From M0108 sp044228795 (GTDB lineage: Bacteria; Pseudomonadota; Gammaproteobacteria; Chromatiales; Chromatiaceae), in contig JBGAUE010000019.1 of assembly GCA_044228795.1 (NCBI GenBank), positions 1-64,000 on the forward strand: a stretch of DNA of 64,000 nt, written 5' to 3'. Position 1 is the first letter of the stretch. The number at the start of each line of letters is the position of its first letter. The position numbers and the translations under genes are program-made. Below the pieces are notes generated by a model that ran no database searches, had not been told where the DNA came from, and saw nothing but the letters and a program-made list of their open reading frames with translations. Shown here piece after piece: positions 36,211-44,945 of the stretch.

Positions 36211-38579
36211 TCAGATGTCGTCTGCTCGGCGATACGATAGCCCATCGCCCGGTAGCCGTGCTGACGCTTGTCCCACATGCGCAGCAGGGCCGGGTGATCC
36301 CTGTCCACAAAGTCAAGGATGCGCACATCGGTCTTGGTCGCATGCTCGCGATGCATTCGTCCCGCGTATTGTTGCAGCGTCCCCTTCCAGGAAATCGGCA
36401 TCGCCAGTATGAGGGTATCGAGGGGTGGGTGGTCAAAACCCTCGCCGATTAGTTTTCCCGTGGCGAGCAGCACACGCGGCGCATCGGGCGGCAGTGCCTC
36501 AAGGTCAGACATCACCTTGGCCCGCTGCTGCTTCGACATCCGTCCGTGCAGCACGAAGGGTGACGGAATCTTTCTGGACAGCACGGCCACCATGGCATCC
36601 AGGTGCTCAGTGCGCTCGGTCAGGACCAACACCCTCCGACCTTCGTTGAAGACGCGTTGGATTTCGGCCCCGATCACCGCAGTACGTTCAGGATCGCTGG
36701 CGAGGTGGCGGAAGACGTCCTGAATGCCCACCTCCGGTGGTAAGTCGATGCGGTTGGGCAGCAAACGGGCCGTCACCTCCAGATCCTGTGGTGCACTCGC
36801 CGGCCTGGCGGCCGTGTGGCGGATCGGCCCGCATTGCATAAAGATAATCGGCTGCTGGCCATCGCGGCGGATCGGCGTGGCGGTGAGTCCGAGCACGTAC
36901 TTTGCCTTCGTCCGCTTGAGGATCGCATCGAACGACACTGCCCCAACATGGTGGCACTCATCGACGATGACATGACCATAGTTCTCGACCAGCGGATCGA
37001 CCTCACCCTGACGCGACAGCGACTGCATCACGGCGATATCGATCTTGCCGGTCGGTTTGGCCTTGCCGCCCCCGATGGTCCCAACCACGCCGGTGCCGAC
37101 GGCAAGAAAAGACTGCAAACGCTCCTGCCACTGCTTCAACAACTCCGTACGATGGACCAGTACCAGCGTGTTGACGCCACGCCGCGCGATCATGGCCGCC
37201 GCGGTGACGGTCTTGCCAAAGGCCGTCGGCGCGCACAGCACACCCGCGTCGTGGTGCAGCATCGCGGTCATCGCAGCATCCTGATCCGATCGTAGCGTAC
37301 CCGCGAAGGCCACATCGAGTGCGTCACCCCAGCATCGCTCATCGTGCAGATCGCAGCCTATACCGCTATCCCGTAGCAGTGCCTGCACGGCGTCCAGGCA
37401 GCCGCGTGGCAGTGCAATATGGTTCGGGTAGTTCTCGGCACAACCAATCACGCGCGGCTTATCCCACACGGAGAAGCGCATCGCCTGCGCCCTGTAGAAC
37501 TCGGGATTCTGAAAGGCAGCAAGACGAATCAAACGGTTGGCCAGCGGCTGCGGCAACTGCACCTTTTCGAAGTAGATCAAGTTGCTCAGCGTGAGCGTGA
37601 GCGACTTCGGCAAGGGCACCTCCAGCTTCTTGTTGGCCTGGACCGTTCGCTTCCATGGTTCTTTATGATCCTCCTCATCGATGAAGGTCACATCCAGTGG
37701 ATGCACCCCGCCCGTGGCGCAAAGGATCGTGGCCTCGATGTCGAGAGGCGACATCGGTTGAATTGAGTCCAGAAACACCCACTGGTCTGGATAGGGGCGG
37801 AAGGCTTCATCGACAAACAGGCTCCAGCCGTTCTCGCGGGGTTGCTTCTGCAAGGGCAACGCGATCAGGTTACCGAAGCCGCCTTTCGGCATCGTGTCCT
37901 GGTTGGGGAACAATCGGTCGTAAGAGGTCAGCTTGAGTTGCCGGGTACGGGCGCAGGTATGGCTGATGATGGCGGTACCCAGTCGCCGTGCATCCCGGGC
38001 GGACACGGTGCCGACGAAGAAGATCCAAGCGTGAGCTCCGTCCCCAGAACGGGAGATTTCCAACGCGACCGGCACACCGAGTTCGCGACAAGACTGGACA
38101 AACGCCAACGCATCTTGCCGCCATTCGGCCTCATCGAAATCAACCGCAAGGAAATGACAGCTGTCATTGGTCAGCAGCGGATAGACGCCAACCGTATGCT
38201 TGCCTGCCAGATGGTCGTAGATGATAGCGTCGGACAGCGGAATGAGTAGGCGGTTGCCGCAATCCGAGCACTTGACGCGTCGTTTATCGCAGACGCCGGC
38301 GCGCCACTCATTTGCACAAGCAGGGGCATAACCGGCCTTTCCGGTTGACTTGCTTTCCCAACGGACTGGATAGACATCTGTTCGCCCCCTGAACAGGCGC
38401 CGAATGATCGCTATTTTGTCGTCGGCGCTTAATCTTGATGACCCGACCATCTGTAGAGCAGGCCGTGCGGGCTCCGGCGGTAGGCGCCATTCAATGCCGT
38501 GAGTTTCCAGCAGCGCGACCAGGCGGGCGTTCTCTTCCTGAAGCGTTACCAGAAGCTCAGTCATGGACTTTGCATTCAT
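36207..38579 (-). CDS. TOTE-type conflict protein: archaeo-eukaryotic primase fused to SF2 helicase
   Basis: A 790-residue protein. Residues 6-30 form a short coiled coil (LLVTLQEENARLVALLETHG). The primase (AEP) domain at about 50-330 has a Cys cluster (C88, C97, C104, C107), catalytic FLAVDFDEAEW (D147, D149) and SRSGDGAH (178-183). A superfamily-2 helicase follows: Walker A APTAFGKT near 450, DECHHVG (motif II) near 535, LTATPIR, and motif VI QYAGRMHRE. This combination is the primase/helicase core of TOTE conflict systems. A separate nuclease domain is not visible. ATG 38579 lies 13 bases after a broken GNAT toxin; the stop overlaps the K+-channel start. Confidence 0.9.
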   Translation of the reverse strand: MNAKSMTELLVTLQEENARLVALLETHGIEWRLPPEPARPALQMVGSSRLSADDKIAIIRRLFRGRTDVYPVRWESKSTGKAGYAPACANEWRAGVCDKRRVKCSDCGNRLLIPLSDAIIYDHLAGKHTVGVYPLLTNDSCHFLAVDFDEAEWRQDALAFVQSCRELGVPVALEISRSGDGAHAWIFFVGTVSARDARRLGTAIISHTCARTRQLKLTSYDRLFPNQDTMPKGGFGNLIALPLQKQPRENGWSLFVDEAFRPYPDQWVFLDSIQPMSPLDIEATILCATGGVHPLDVTFIDEEDHKEPWKRTVQANKKLEVPLPKSLTLTLSNLIYFEKVQLPQPLANRLIRLAAFQNPEFYRAQAMRFSVWDKPRVIGCAENYPNHIALPRGCLDAVQALLRDSGIGCDLHDERCWGDALDVAFAGTLRSDQDAAMTAMLHHDAGVLCAPTAFGKTVTAAAMIARRGVNTLVLVHRTELLKQWQERLQSFLAVGTGVVGTIGGGKAKPTGKIDIAVMQSLSRQGEVDPLVENYGHVIVDECHHVGAVSFDAILKRTKAKYVLGLTATPIRRDGQQPIIFMQCGPIRHTAARPASAPQDLEVTARLLPNRIDLPPEVGIQDVFRHLASDPERTAVIGAEIQRVFNEGRRVLVLTERTEHLDAMVAVLSRKIPSPFVLHGRMSKQQRAKVMSDLEALPPDAPRVLLATGKLIGEGFDHPPLDTLILAMPISWKGTLQQYAGRMHREHATKTDVRILDFVDRDHPALLRMWDKRQHGYRAMGYRIAEQTTSE

Positions 38580-38591
38580 TAACGATGAGCG

Positions 38592-38826
38592 TCACAGGTT
38601 GTCGGGGCACGGAATTGCCGGCAGGGACAGAAACATCGGCGTCGACTCCGGGCGATCGATCAGGATACTCTCGACCGCCGACACCGACTTAAAGCCATAG
38701 CGACGAAAAAACGTCTGCGCCTCGGGCTTCGCGTCGATGACGGAAGAAGCGGTCGAGATCCGGTTTGCCGCTAGCGAACCGGTCGCGATTGTCGCCGGGC
38801 TCCAGCCGCCGAAATGTAATGCTCAT
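38592..38826 (-). pseudogene. GNAT toxin with its centre deleted
   Basis: ATG 38826 (overlapping the antitoxin TGA) starts SITFRRLEPGDNRDRFASGK then PDLDRFF, a typical TacT/AtaT-type acetyltransferase toxin N-terminus. At about 38741-38745 the frame changes and continues with VIDAKPEAQTFFRRYGF and RPESTPMFLSLPAIP, the usual C-terminus. The acetyl-CoA-binding core (about 100 residues) is gone. It cannot be an active toxin. Confidence 0.8.
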
Positions 38827-39109
38827 TGGGATTCGCTAGGAGCAAGCTCCAGGTCCTCGCCGCAGAGCTCGCGCATAGCGCGATTGGGGGCTTCCTGCGA
38901 CTCAAGCCGCTCCAGCAGCCGCTCGCATGATAGGGAGTGACTGTGATGCGTGGGGGTATGACGGCCTCCTCAGGGATCTCGCCGAGCGCCTGGAGATGGT
39001 GCAGGAGCGCCTGTTCGATTACGAACCCTTTCTTCAAGCCCAGGGCGCGGACGTTCCGTTCGAGGCGGTCACAGGTTTCGGGAGAAATGTTCGCGGAAAT
39101 CTGGGTCAC
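38823..39109 (-). pseudogene. RHH antitoxin of the broken GNAT module, frameshifted
   Basis: GTG 39109 begins TQISANISPETCDRLERNVR, and then GFVIEQALLHHLQALGEIPE, a ribbon-helix-helix DNA-binding domain as in DUF1778-like antitoxins. Near 38929-38942 the frame shifts; in the other frame the C-terminal neutralising helix RLLERLESQEAPNRAMREL then GEDLELAPSESQ continues to the TGA at 38823-38825, which overlaps the toxin ATG (ATGA). Repressor activity may persist, but antitoxin function would be lost. Both partners are broken, so the module is decaying. Confidence 0.75.
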
Positions 39110-39335
39110 GTCTAACTTGCTCGTTCTCCCGTCTACAACAACACCTTAGGGACAAACTCCCACCCTAGTCAAGGTGGCCCCCAAGCAGCCCATCGGGGGC
39201 AGCCGGGGCAACACAGGAGGGAAGGCGTTTCACCTGGGCTATGCAGGTTCAGTCTTCGCAGGGCCGGGGCATAGGATCTCTTTACCCTTCCGCTGGTTAC
39301 ATGTCGTACCAAGCAGTAAACCCTCGTTTCTAGGG

Positions 39336-39950
39336 CTACAGATAAAGCAAAATCGCGAAATAGTGGCTGACGCTTCCGGCCAGGACGAACAGATGCCAGA
39401 TGCCATGGCACCAGGGCCGGGCGTTATCCAGCGCGTAGAAAATCACGCCGACGGTGTAGAAGAGGCCACCCGCCACGAGGAGTCGGAAGCCGACTGGAGG
39501 CAAGGCAGCAATGATGGGATCGAGGGCGAGCACGATCAGCCAGCCCATGATCAAATAGATGAACACCGACAGCATGCCCCCGCCCTTGGCGCGTAGCGTA
39601 TCGATGACGATACCCAGCAGGGCCAGTCCCCAGACCGCGCCAAAGAGCCACCAGCCCATCGCGCCGCCGAGGGCCACCAGGCAGAAGGGCGTATAGGTGC
39701 CTGCGATCAATAGGTAGATGGCGTGGTGATCCAACACCTGAAACACCCGTTTCGTCCGCCCGCGCAGGCTATGGTAGAGGGTCGAGGAGAGATACAGCAG
39801 GATCAAGGTGAGCCCATAGACACTGAAGCTCACGATACGCATCGCTCCACCGTGACCACCGGCAAGTGACACCAACATAGCGGTCCCGCCCAGCGCCAGC
39901 ACCGCGCCGACCAGATGGGAAATGCTGTTGAATCGCTCGCCCTGGTACAT
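39336..39950 (-). CDS. Hemolysin III (PAQR) family membrane protein
   Basis: A 204-residue membrane protein with seven hydrophobic segments. Family motifs are present: ERFNSISHLVGAVLALGGTA at the start, SSTLYHSLRGRTKRVFQVLDHHAIYLLIAG in part (conserved S, H and D residues that bind zinc in PAQR proteins) and a final WHLFVLAGSVSHY with paired His. Relatives are YqfA/TrhA-type; TrhA tunes membrane energetics and fluidity in E. coli. An ATG at 39980 gives ten extra residues; ATG 39950 is preferred because AAGGGTAGAG lies upstream and homologues begin here. Confidence 0.9.
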   Translation of the reverse strand: MYQGERFNSISHLVGAVLALGGTAMLVSLAGGHGGAMRIVSFSVYGLTLILLYLSSTLYHSLRGRTKRVFQVLDHHAIYLLIAGTYTPFCLVALGGAMGWWLFGAVWGLALLGIVIDTLRAKGGGMLSVFIYLIMGWLIVLALDPIIAALPPVGFRLLVAGGLFYTVGVIFYALDNARPWCHGIWHLFVLAGSVSHYFAILLYL

Positions 39951-40316
39951 CTTGTCTCTACCCTTGCGTTCGGTAACCATGGGTTGAAGGAGCCGAGATG
40001 CGGGCTAACCGTAGCAAGCCTCCACCCTCCCGACGAAGGACGATACGTGAGCAGGCCGCACAATTCCTCTGACCCTACCCTGATGCCTCTTCGTGCGCTC
40101 AGTCGGGTAGGAGGCGAAATCGATTGTGGATCGATCCCGAGTTTGGCATTCTTCAGCGACAGCGGCTCCGTTGCTCCAGGCAGCCAGGCGATTGCCATGG
40201 CTGATCCTGCTCGGGAGCATAGGGTGGCCGTGCGCATGCACGCAATATTCGCGACTGCTTTGGTCTGCTTCAATCAACCCGCGAGGACGGCGGATTCAAT
40301 CGATCGGTAATCACCC
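39951..40316. other. Intergenic region before the transglutaminase-like gene
   Basis: About 365 bases between the divergent hemolysin III gene and the transglutaminase-like gene. No protein-like frame or hairpin stood out. The two promoters are presumably here. Confidence 0.4.
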
Positions 40317-41180
40317 ATGCGGCGTATCGAGATCAGCCATGTTACCGAGTACTTGTTCCCGACCCATGTGTCGCTGCTGCCCCACAGGCTACTGCTTCGC
40401 CCACGGGAGAACCACGACGTCAGGATCGAATCCTCGGTGCTGGAGATCAGTCCCGCCCATACCCTGCAATGGAAGCGGGATGTGCTGGACAACTCGGTGG
40501 CGCTGGTGGGTTTTACCGAGCCTTCGGACCGGCTACGCGTCACCAGCAGCGTGGTCATCCAGCACTACGAGGAGAACCCGTTCGACTTTTTGGTCGATGA
40601 CTACGCCGTCATCCACCCGTTCGAGTATGCCGAGGAGGACCTGGCCGAGCTCGCGCCCTTCCAGCAGTCTGTTTACCCGTCGGATCGAGACACAGTGCAA
40701 CGGTGGCTGGACGGTCTGGGCCTGCAGCAGCCCATGGAAACCTTCGTACTGCTGGATCGCATGAACCGAGAGATCGCCGGCCGTTTTATCTACCAGATGC
40801 GCGAAGAACCGGGCGTGCAGCCACCCGCGCTGACATTGGAGAGCAAGAGCGGCTCCTGCCGGGACTTCGCGGCCTTGTTCATGGAGGCATGCCGTTTCCT
40901 TGGGCTAGCAAGCCGCTTCGTCAGCGGTTACCTGTTCGCACCGGCCACCGCGGCAGGCAACGCCTCGACCCATGCCTGGGCCGAGGCCTACCTGCCCGGC
41001 GCCGGCTGGAAAGGCTTCGATCCCACCAGCGGCGAGGTGGTCGGCAACAAGCACATCGCTGTAGCGGTGGCACGCCACCCGGAAGCCGTGCCGCCCGTGG
41101 CCGGAAGCTACCTTGCCTTGCCAGATCAGCACCCATCGCTGTCGGTAGCCGTCCGGGTCAGCGCGCTCCCGGCCGTATGA
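40317..41180 (+). CDS. Transglutaminase-like domain protein
   Basis: A 287-residue soluble protein of the bacterial transglutaminase-like family. Residues about 1-85 form the N-terminal beta domain (RRIEISHVTEYLFPTHVSL; LRPRENHD); the catalytic core has C181 in SKSGSCRDFAALF, H219 in STHAWAEAYLP and D235 in FDPTSGE. Such proteins are cysteine-protease-like and often neighbour circularly permuted ATP-grasp/alpha-E genes in a peptide-synthesis cluster. None of these is visible here. No signal peptide is present, so it should be cytoplasmic. ATG 40317 was chosen; no strong RBS was identified. Confidence 0.88.
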   Translation: MRRIEISHVTEYLFPTHVSLLPHRLLLRPRENHDVRIESSVLEISPAHTLQWKRDVLDNSVALVGFTEPSDRLRVTSSVVIQHYEENPFDFLVDDYAVIHPFEYAEEDLAELAPFQQSVYPSDRDTVQRWLDGLGLQQPMETFVLLDRMNREIAGRFIYQMREEPGVQPPALTLESKSGSCRDFAALFMEACRFLGLASRFVSGYLFAPATAAGNASTHAWAEAYLPGAGWKGFDPTSGEVVGNKHIAVAVARHPEAVPPVAGSYLALPDQHPSLSVAVRVSALPAV

Positions 41181-41609
41181 CCGGCTGCCCCCACCCGGTG
41201 CATTACCAGAGGGTGGGAGCGCGCTGCAGGGCAACCCGCGGTTCAATGCCCTGGTGACGCGCAATGCCCCGGCGACAACCGGCGCGCCGCCGGTAGGTGC
41301 AGCCGCCGTTACCAGCAGGGCATACGGTAAGGTTCTCGGCGGGGAGGATACCGTCGAGCATAGCGACAATGGCAAAAAAGCATCCGGCGGTTACGCCACA
41401 CATCTCAATGAAGATGCCAGATAACCTGGATTTAGTACGCCTTTCTGGCGGCGTGCAACACACCCTCCTACGGGCGGAGTACTGCATCCCCTAAACCCGT
41501 TCCGGCCTTTTTCGGCTATAATGCCGGGTTACTCCGGCCTTGCTCCGCGAATCCTGCCTGCCGCCCTCCGGTTTCCAAACCGGCGCCAACCTTTGAGAGC
41601 TGTCCCACC
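41181..41609. other. Leader and promoter region of typA
   Basis: About 430 bases with no supportable gene. A minus-strand frame at 41203-41487 contains CPAGNGGCTYRRRAGC but is probably fortuitous. A good -10 for typA lies at 41517. Confidence 0.4.
41517..41522 (+). promoter_or_regulatory. Candidate -10 element for typA
   Basis: A perfect TATAAT inside GGCTATAATGCCGG, 88 bases before the ATG-equivalent start at 41610. The -35 region is weak. Confidence 0.55.
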
Positions 41610-43424
41610 GTGATCGAAAAGCTGCGTAATATCGCCATCATCGCCCATGTCGACCATGGCAAGACCACCCTGGTGGACAAGCTGCTCCAGCAGTCCGGCA
41701 CCCTGGGCGACCGCTTCGGGCCGGTGGAGCGGGTGATGGATTCCAACGACCTGGAGAAGGAACGGGGCATTACCATCCTCTCCAAGAATACGGCCCTGCG
41801 TTGGGAAGACTACCGTATTAACATCGTCGACACCCCCGGCCATGCGGACTTCGGTGGCGAGGTGGAACGGGTGCTGTCCATGGTGGATTCGGTCCTGCTG
41901 CTGGTGGACGCCCAGGAGGGCCCCATGCCGCAGACCCGCTTTGTCACCCAGAAGGCCTTCGACCATGGTTTGCGGCCCATCCTGGTAGTGAACAAGATCG
42001 ACCGGCCGGGCGCGCGGCCGGATTGGGTCATCAATCAGGTGTTCGAACTTTTCGACCGCCTCGGCGCCAGCGACGAGCAACTCGACTTCCCCATCATCTA
42101 TGCCTCCGCCCTCAATGGCTATGCCAACCTGACGGACGATGTGCATGAGGGCGACATGACACCCCTCTTCAAGGCCATCGTCGAGCACTGCCCGGCACCG
42201 GCGGTGGACCTGGACGGCCCCTTCCAGATGCAGATCTCCACTCTGGACTACAGCAGCTTCGTCGGCGCCATCGCCATTGGCCGCATCCAGCGCGGCAGTG
42301 TCCGGCCCAACCAGCAGGTGGTCCTGGTCAAGCCCGATGGCACCCGCCGCCGTGCCAAGATCGGCCTGGTCTATGGCTACCTTGGCCTGCATCGTGATGA
42401 GATCAAGAGCGCCAATGCCGGTGACATCATCGCCATCACCGGCATCGATGCCCCCAACGTCTCCGATACCCTCTGCGACCCGGACAAAGTGGAGGCTCTG
42501 CCGGCCCTGTCGGTGGACGAGCCCACGGTGACCATGACCTTCCAGGTCAACACCTCCCCCTTCGCCGGCCGCGAGGGCAAGTATCTGACCTCGCGCCAGC
42601 TCAAGGAACGCTTGGAGCGGGAACTGATCCACAACGTCGCCTTGCGGGTCGAGGAAGGCAATGATCCGGAGAAGTTTCGCGTCTCCGGCCGTGGCGAGCT
42701 GCACCTCTCGATCCTCCTTGAAAACATGCGCCGGGAGGGTTACGAGATGGCTGTCTCCCGCCCCGAGGTCATCTTCCGCGAAATCGACGGCATCATTTGC
42801 GAGCCCTACGAACAGCTCACGGTGGACCTGGACGAGACCAGCCAGGGCGCCATCATGCAGGCCCTGGGGGAGCGCCGCGGGGAGCTCCGGGACCTGGTGC
42901 CTGATGGCAATGGCCGGGTACGCATGGATTATGAGATCCCCTCGCGCGGCCTCATCGGTTTCCAGACCGAGTTCATGACCCTGACCTCCGGTACTGGCCT
43001 CAAATATCACGTCTTCGACCATTATGGCCCCGCGAACCCCGGTGGCATTGCCCCCCGCCGCAACGGCGCCCTCATCTCCAACGGCCAGGGCAAGGTGCTC
43101 GGCTACGCCCTCTTCAATCTCCAGGAGCGCGGCCGCCTGATGGCCAGCCCCGGCGACGAGGTCTATGAAGGCCAGATCGTCGGCATCCACTCCCGCGACA
43201 ACGACCTCACCGTCAACCCCCTCAAGGCCAAGCAGCTCACCAACATTCGCGCCGCCGGCTCCGACGAGAACATCCTCCTCACCCCGCCGATCCGCTTCAG
43301 CCTGGAACAGGCCCTGGAGTTTATCGAGCCCGACGAGTTGGTGGAGATCACCCCCAAGGCCATTCGCATTCGCAAGCGCCACCTCAAGGAATTCGAGCGC
43401 AAGAAGGCTAGCCGGGCGGGCTGA
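41610..43424 (+). CDS. typA: Ribosome-associated translational GTPase BipA/TypA
   Basis: A 604-residue translational GTPase that starts at GTG 41610. The G domain shows AHVDHGKTTLVDKLL (P-loop), GITILSKN (switch I), DTPGHADFGGEVER (G3) and NKIDRPGA (G4). Domains II (about 205-290), III and V follow, plus the BipA-specific C-terminal domain (ENILLTPPIRFSLEQALEFI; ITPKAIRIRKRHL). BipA assists assembly of the 50S subunit, particularly at low temperature. Length and all motifs are normal, and the gene is monocistronic. Confidence 0.98.
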   Translation: MIEKLRNIAIIAHVDHGKTTLVDKLLQQSGTLGDRFGPVERVMDSNDLEKERGITILSKNTALRWEDYRINIVDTPGHADFGGEVERVLSMVDSVLLLVDAQEGPMPQTRFVTQKAFDHGLRPILVVNKIDRPGARPDWVINQVFELFDRLGASDEQLDFPIIYASALNGYANLTDDVHEGDMTPLFKAIVEHCPAPAVDLDGPFQMQISTLDYSSFVGAIAIGRIQRGSVRPNQQVVLVKPDGTRRRAKIGLVYGYLGLHRDEIKSANAGDIIAITGIDAPNVSDTLCDPDKVEALPALSVDEPTVTMTFQVNTSPFAGREGKYLTSRQLKERLERELIHNVALRVEEGNDPEKFRVSGRGELHLSILLENMRREGYEMAVSRPEVIFREIDGIICEPYEQLTVDLDETSQGAIMQALGERRGELRDLVPDGNGRVRMDYEIPSRGLIGFQTEFMTLTSGTGLKYHVFDHYGPANPGGIAPRRNGALISNGQGKVLGYALFNLQERGRLMASPGDEVYEGQIVGIHSRDNDLTVNPLKAKQLTNIRAAGSDENILLTPPIRFSLEQALEFIEPDELVEITPKAIRIRKRHLKEFERKKASRAG

Positions 43425-43594
43425 GTATCGCCTGGCTCTTCTTGGCGAAGCCTGAACCCCTCGCGCACAGACATTTCAAGCAGCCTGGGCAAGTTCGTTA
43501 AGGAGGTTAGCAATCCCCAGGGGGTTTGACAGTCGAAGACGTTTTCAGGATCGGGTGCGCCGTGGAGTCACCGTCAGGTGAGACACTGACGAGG

Positions 43595-43733
43595 CCGCCC
43601 AGGCCATGGACACCGAAGACGTCCAGGGCGTCGTCCGCGCCCAGCAACCGCTTGAGGCTATTCACGCCCCAGAGGCAGAGCAGGCCAATCACCAGGGCGC
43701 CCATTGGTCCCACTCAACCGCAGGCGGGGGTAA
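43595..43733 (-). pseudogene. Short duplicate fragment of amtB with a 12-bp deletion
   Basis: This stretch aligns over its length with 53869-54018 inside amtB, encoding GALVIGLLCLWGVNSLKRLL and GADDALDVFGVHGLGG. Relative to amtB it lacks 12 bases (four codons within GLVAGLL) and has scattered substitutions. Sequence outside the segment is unrelated to amtB. It is a detached piece of an Amt gene, either a duplication of the local gene or a remnant of another copy. Confidence 0.85.
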
Positions 43734-43771
43734 TCAGGGCATTCTGGGCGGCAGATCCGCCAGAAGCGGGC

Positions 43772-44925
43772 TCATACGGGAGCGGTGGGAGAGCTTGGCG
43801 CCTTGATCCGGCCCGATTTGGCCCAGGACTTGATGGCCGCGATAATGCGGGCGGCGGCATGGCCGTCGCCATAGGGCGATACGCCCCGCGCCAGGGACCG
43901 ATAGTAGGCAGGATCATCCAGCAGGCGCTGGGCTTCGTGGAGAATACGGGGGCAATCCGGTCCAACCAACTTAACCACGCCCGACTCGACGGCCTCGGGA
44001 CGCTCGGTTTCGTTACGCAGCACCAGCACGGGCTTGGCTAGGGCGGGCGCCTCTTCCTGAACGCCGCCGGAGTCGCTGAGGATCAGGTAGGCCCGCTGCA
44101 TGGCACCTACGAAGGGCAGATAGTCCAGGGGTGGGCAGAGGGTGATGGCGGGGTGCCCACCCAGTATTTCCGCTGCCGGACCCTGGATATTGGGGTTGGG
44201 ATGGACGGGATAGAGGATCTGGATATCGGGATTGTCCTCCGCCAGTTGCAGGATGGCCTGGCAGATTTCCCGAAACGAAGCGCCGAAATTCTCGCGCCGC
44301 TGGGCAGTGACCAGAATCAGGCGCTTGGCGGGGTCCAGCGGTATCCCAATCTCGGGCTGACGACCGGATACGCTGAACAAGGCGTCAATCACGGTATTGC
44401 CGGTGACGTGTATGGCCCCCGGACCAATCCCTTCCCGCAGCAGGTTTTGGCGGGCGCTCTCGGTCGGCACGAAATGCCAGCGAGCCAGGCGCCCGGCGAC
44501 GAGACGGTTCATTTCCTCGGGGAAGGGGTTGTCCAGGTCGCCGGTGCGCAGCCCGGCCTCCACGTGTCCGAAAGGAATCCGGCGGTAGAAACAGGCCAGG
44601 GCCGCAGTCATGACGGTAGTGGTATCGCCCTAGATCAGGACCAGGTCCGGCGCTTCCTGGGCCAGGGCCTGATCCAGGGCCAGCAGCAGGCGGGCGGTCA
44701 GAGCGGTCAGGTCCTGGTTGGGACGCATGATATCCAGGTCCAGGTCCGGCTGGATGCCAAAGAGCGCTAGGACCTGATCGAGCATATGCCGATGTTGCGC
44801 GGTGGCCAGCACCCGGGAGGAAAAGGCTGGGTCTTGGGCGAGGGCCTGTATGACCGGGGCCATTTTTATGGCCTCCGGGCGTGTGCCGACGATGGACAGG
44901 ACGCGGATTGGGGAGGGGTGAGCAT
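43772..44925 (-). pseudogene. wecB: UDP-GlcNAc 2-epimerase gene interrupted by an amber codon
   Basis: Read through TAG 44630-44632 the frame gives about 380 residues of non-hydrolysing UDP-N-acetylglucosamine 2-epimerase, which makes UDP-ManNAc. Visible are SIVGTRPEAIKMAPVI (start), LVLI-TAG-GDTTTVMTAAL (homologues have Gln, VQGDTT), HVEAGLRTGD, VTAQRRENFG and DSGGVQEEAPALAKPVLVLR. At the 5' end the ATG at 44925 is in a different frame from IRVLSIVGTRPE, so a further small indel or a non-standard start is needed. It is last in a polysaccharide locus for which UDP-ManNAc would be the substrate. Confidence 0.85.
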
Positions 44926-44945
44926 TAGGAATGCCTAGCGGGTCT

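Noticed and set aside
36207..38579. Restriction-modification helicase (HsdR-type)
   Set aside because: The primase signature (DFD and SxxGxH) and Cys cluster at the N-terminus, and no HsdM/HsdS partner nearby, point to the TOTE type instead.
41203..41487. Minus-strand Cys-rich frame upstream of typA
   Set aside because: No ribosome site and no conserved motif; it overlaps the typA leader.
27697..44632. Reassignment of TAG to an amino acid in this organism
   Set aside because: TAG also ends several intact genes at the right place, for example the Crp/Fnr gene at 17320, nfrB at 48830 (overlapping nfrA) and comM at 58362. Nonsense mutation is simpler.
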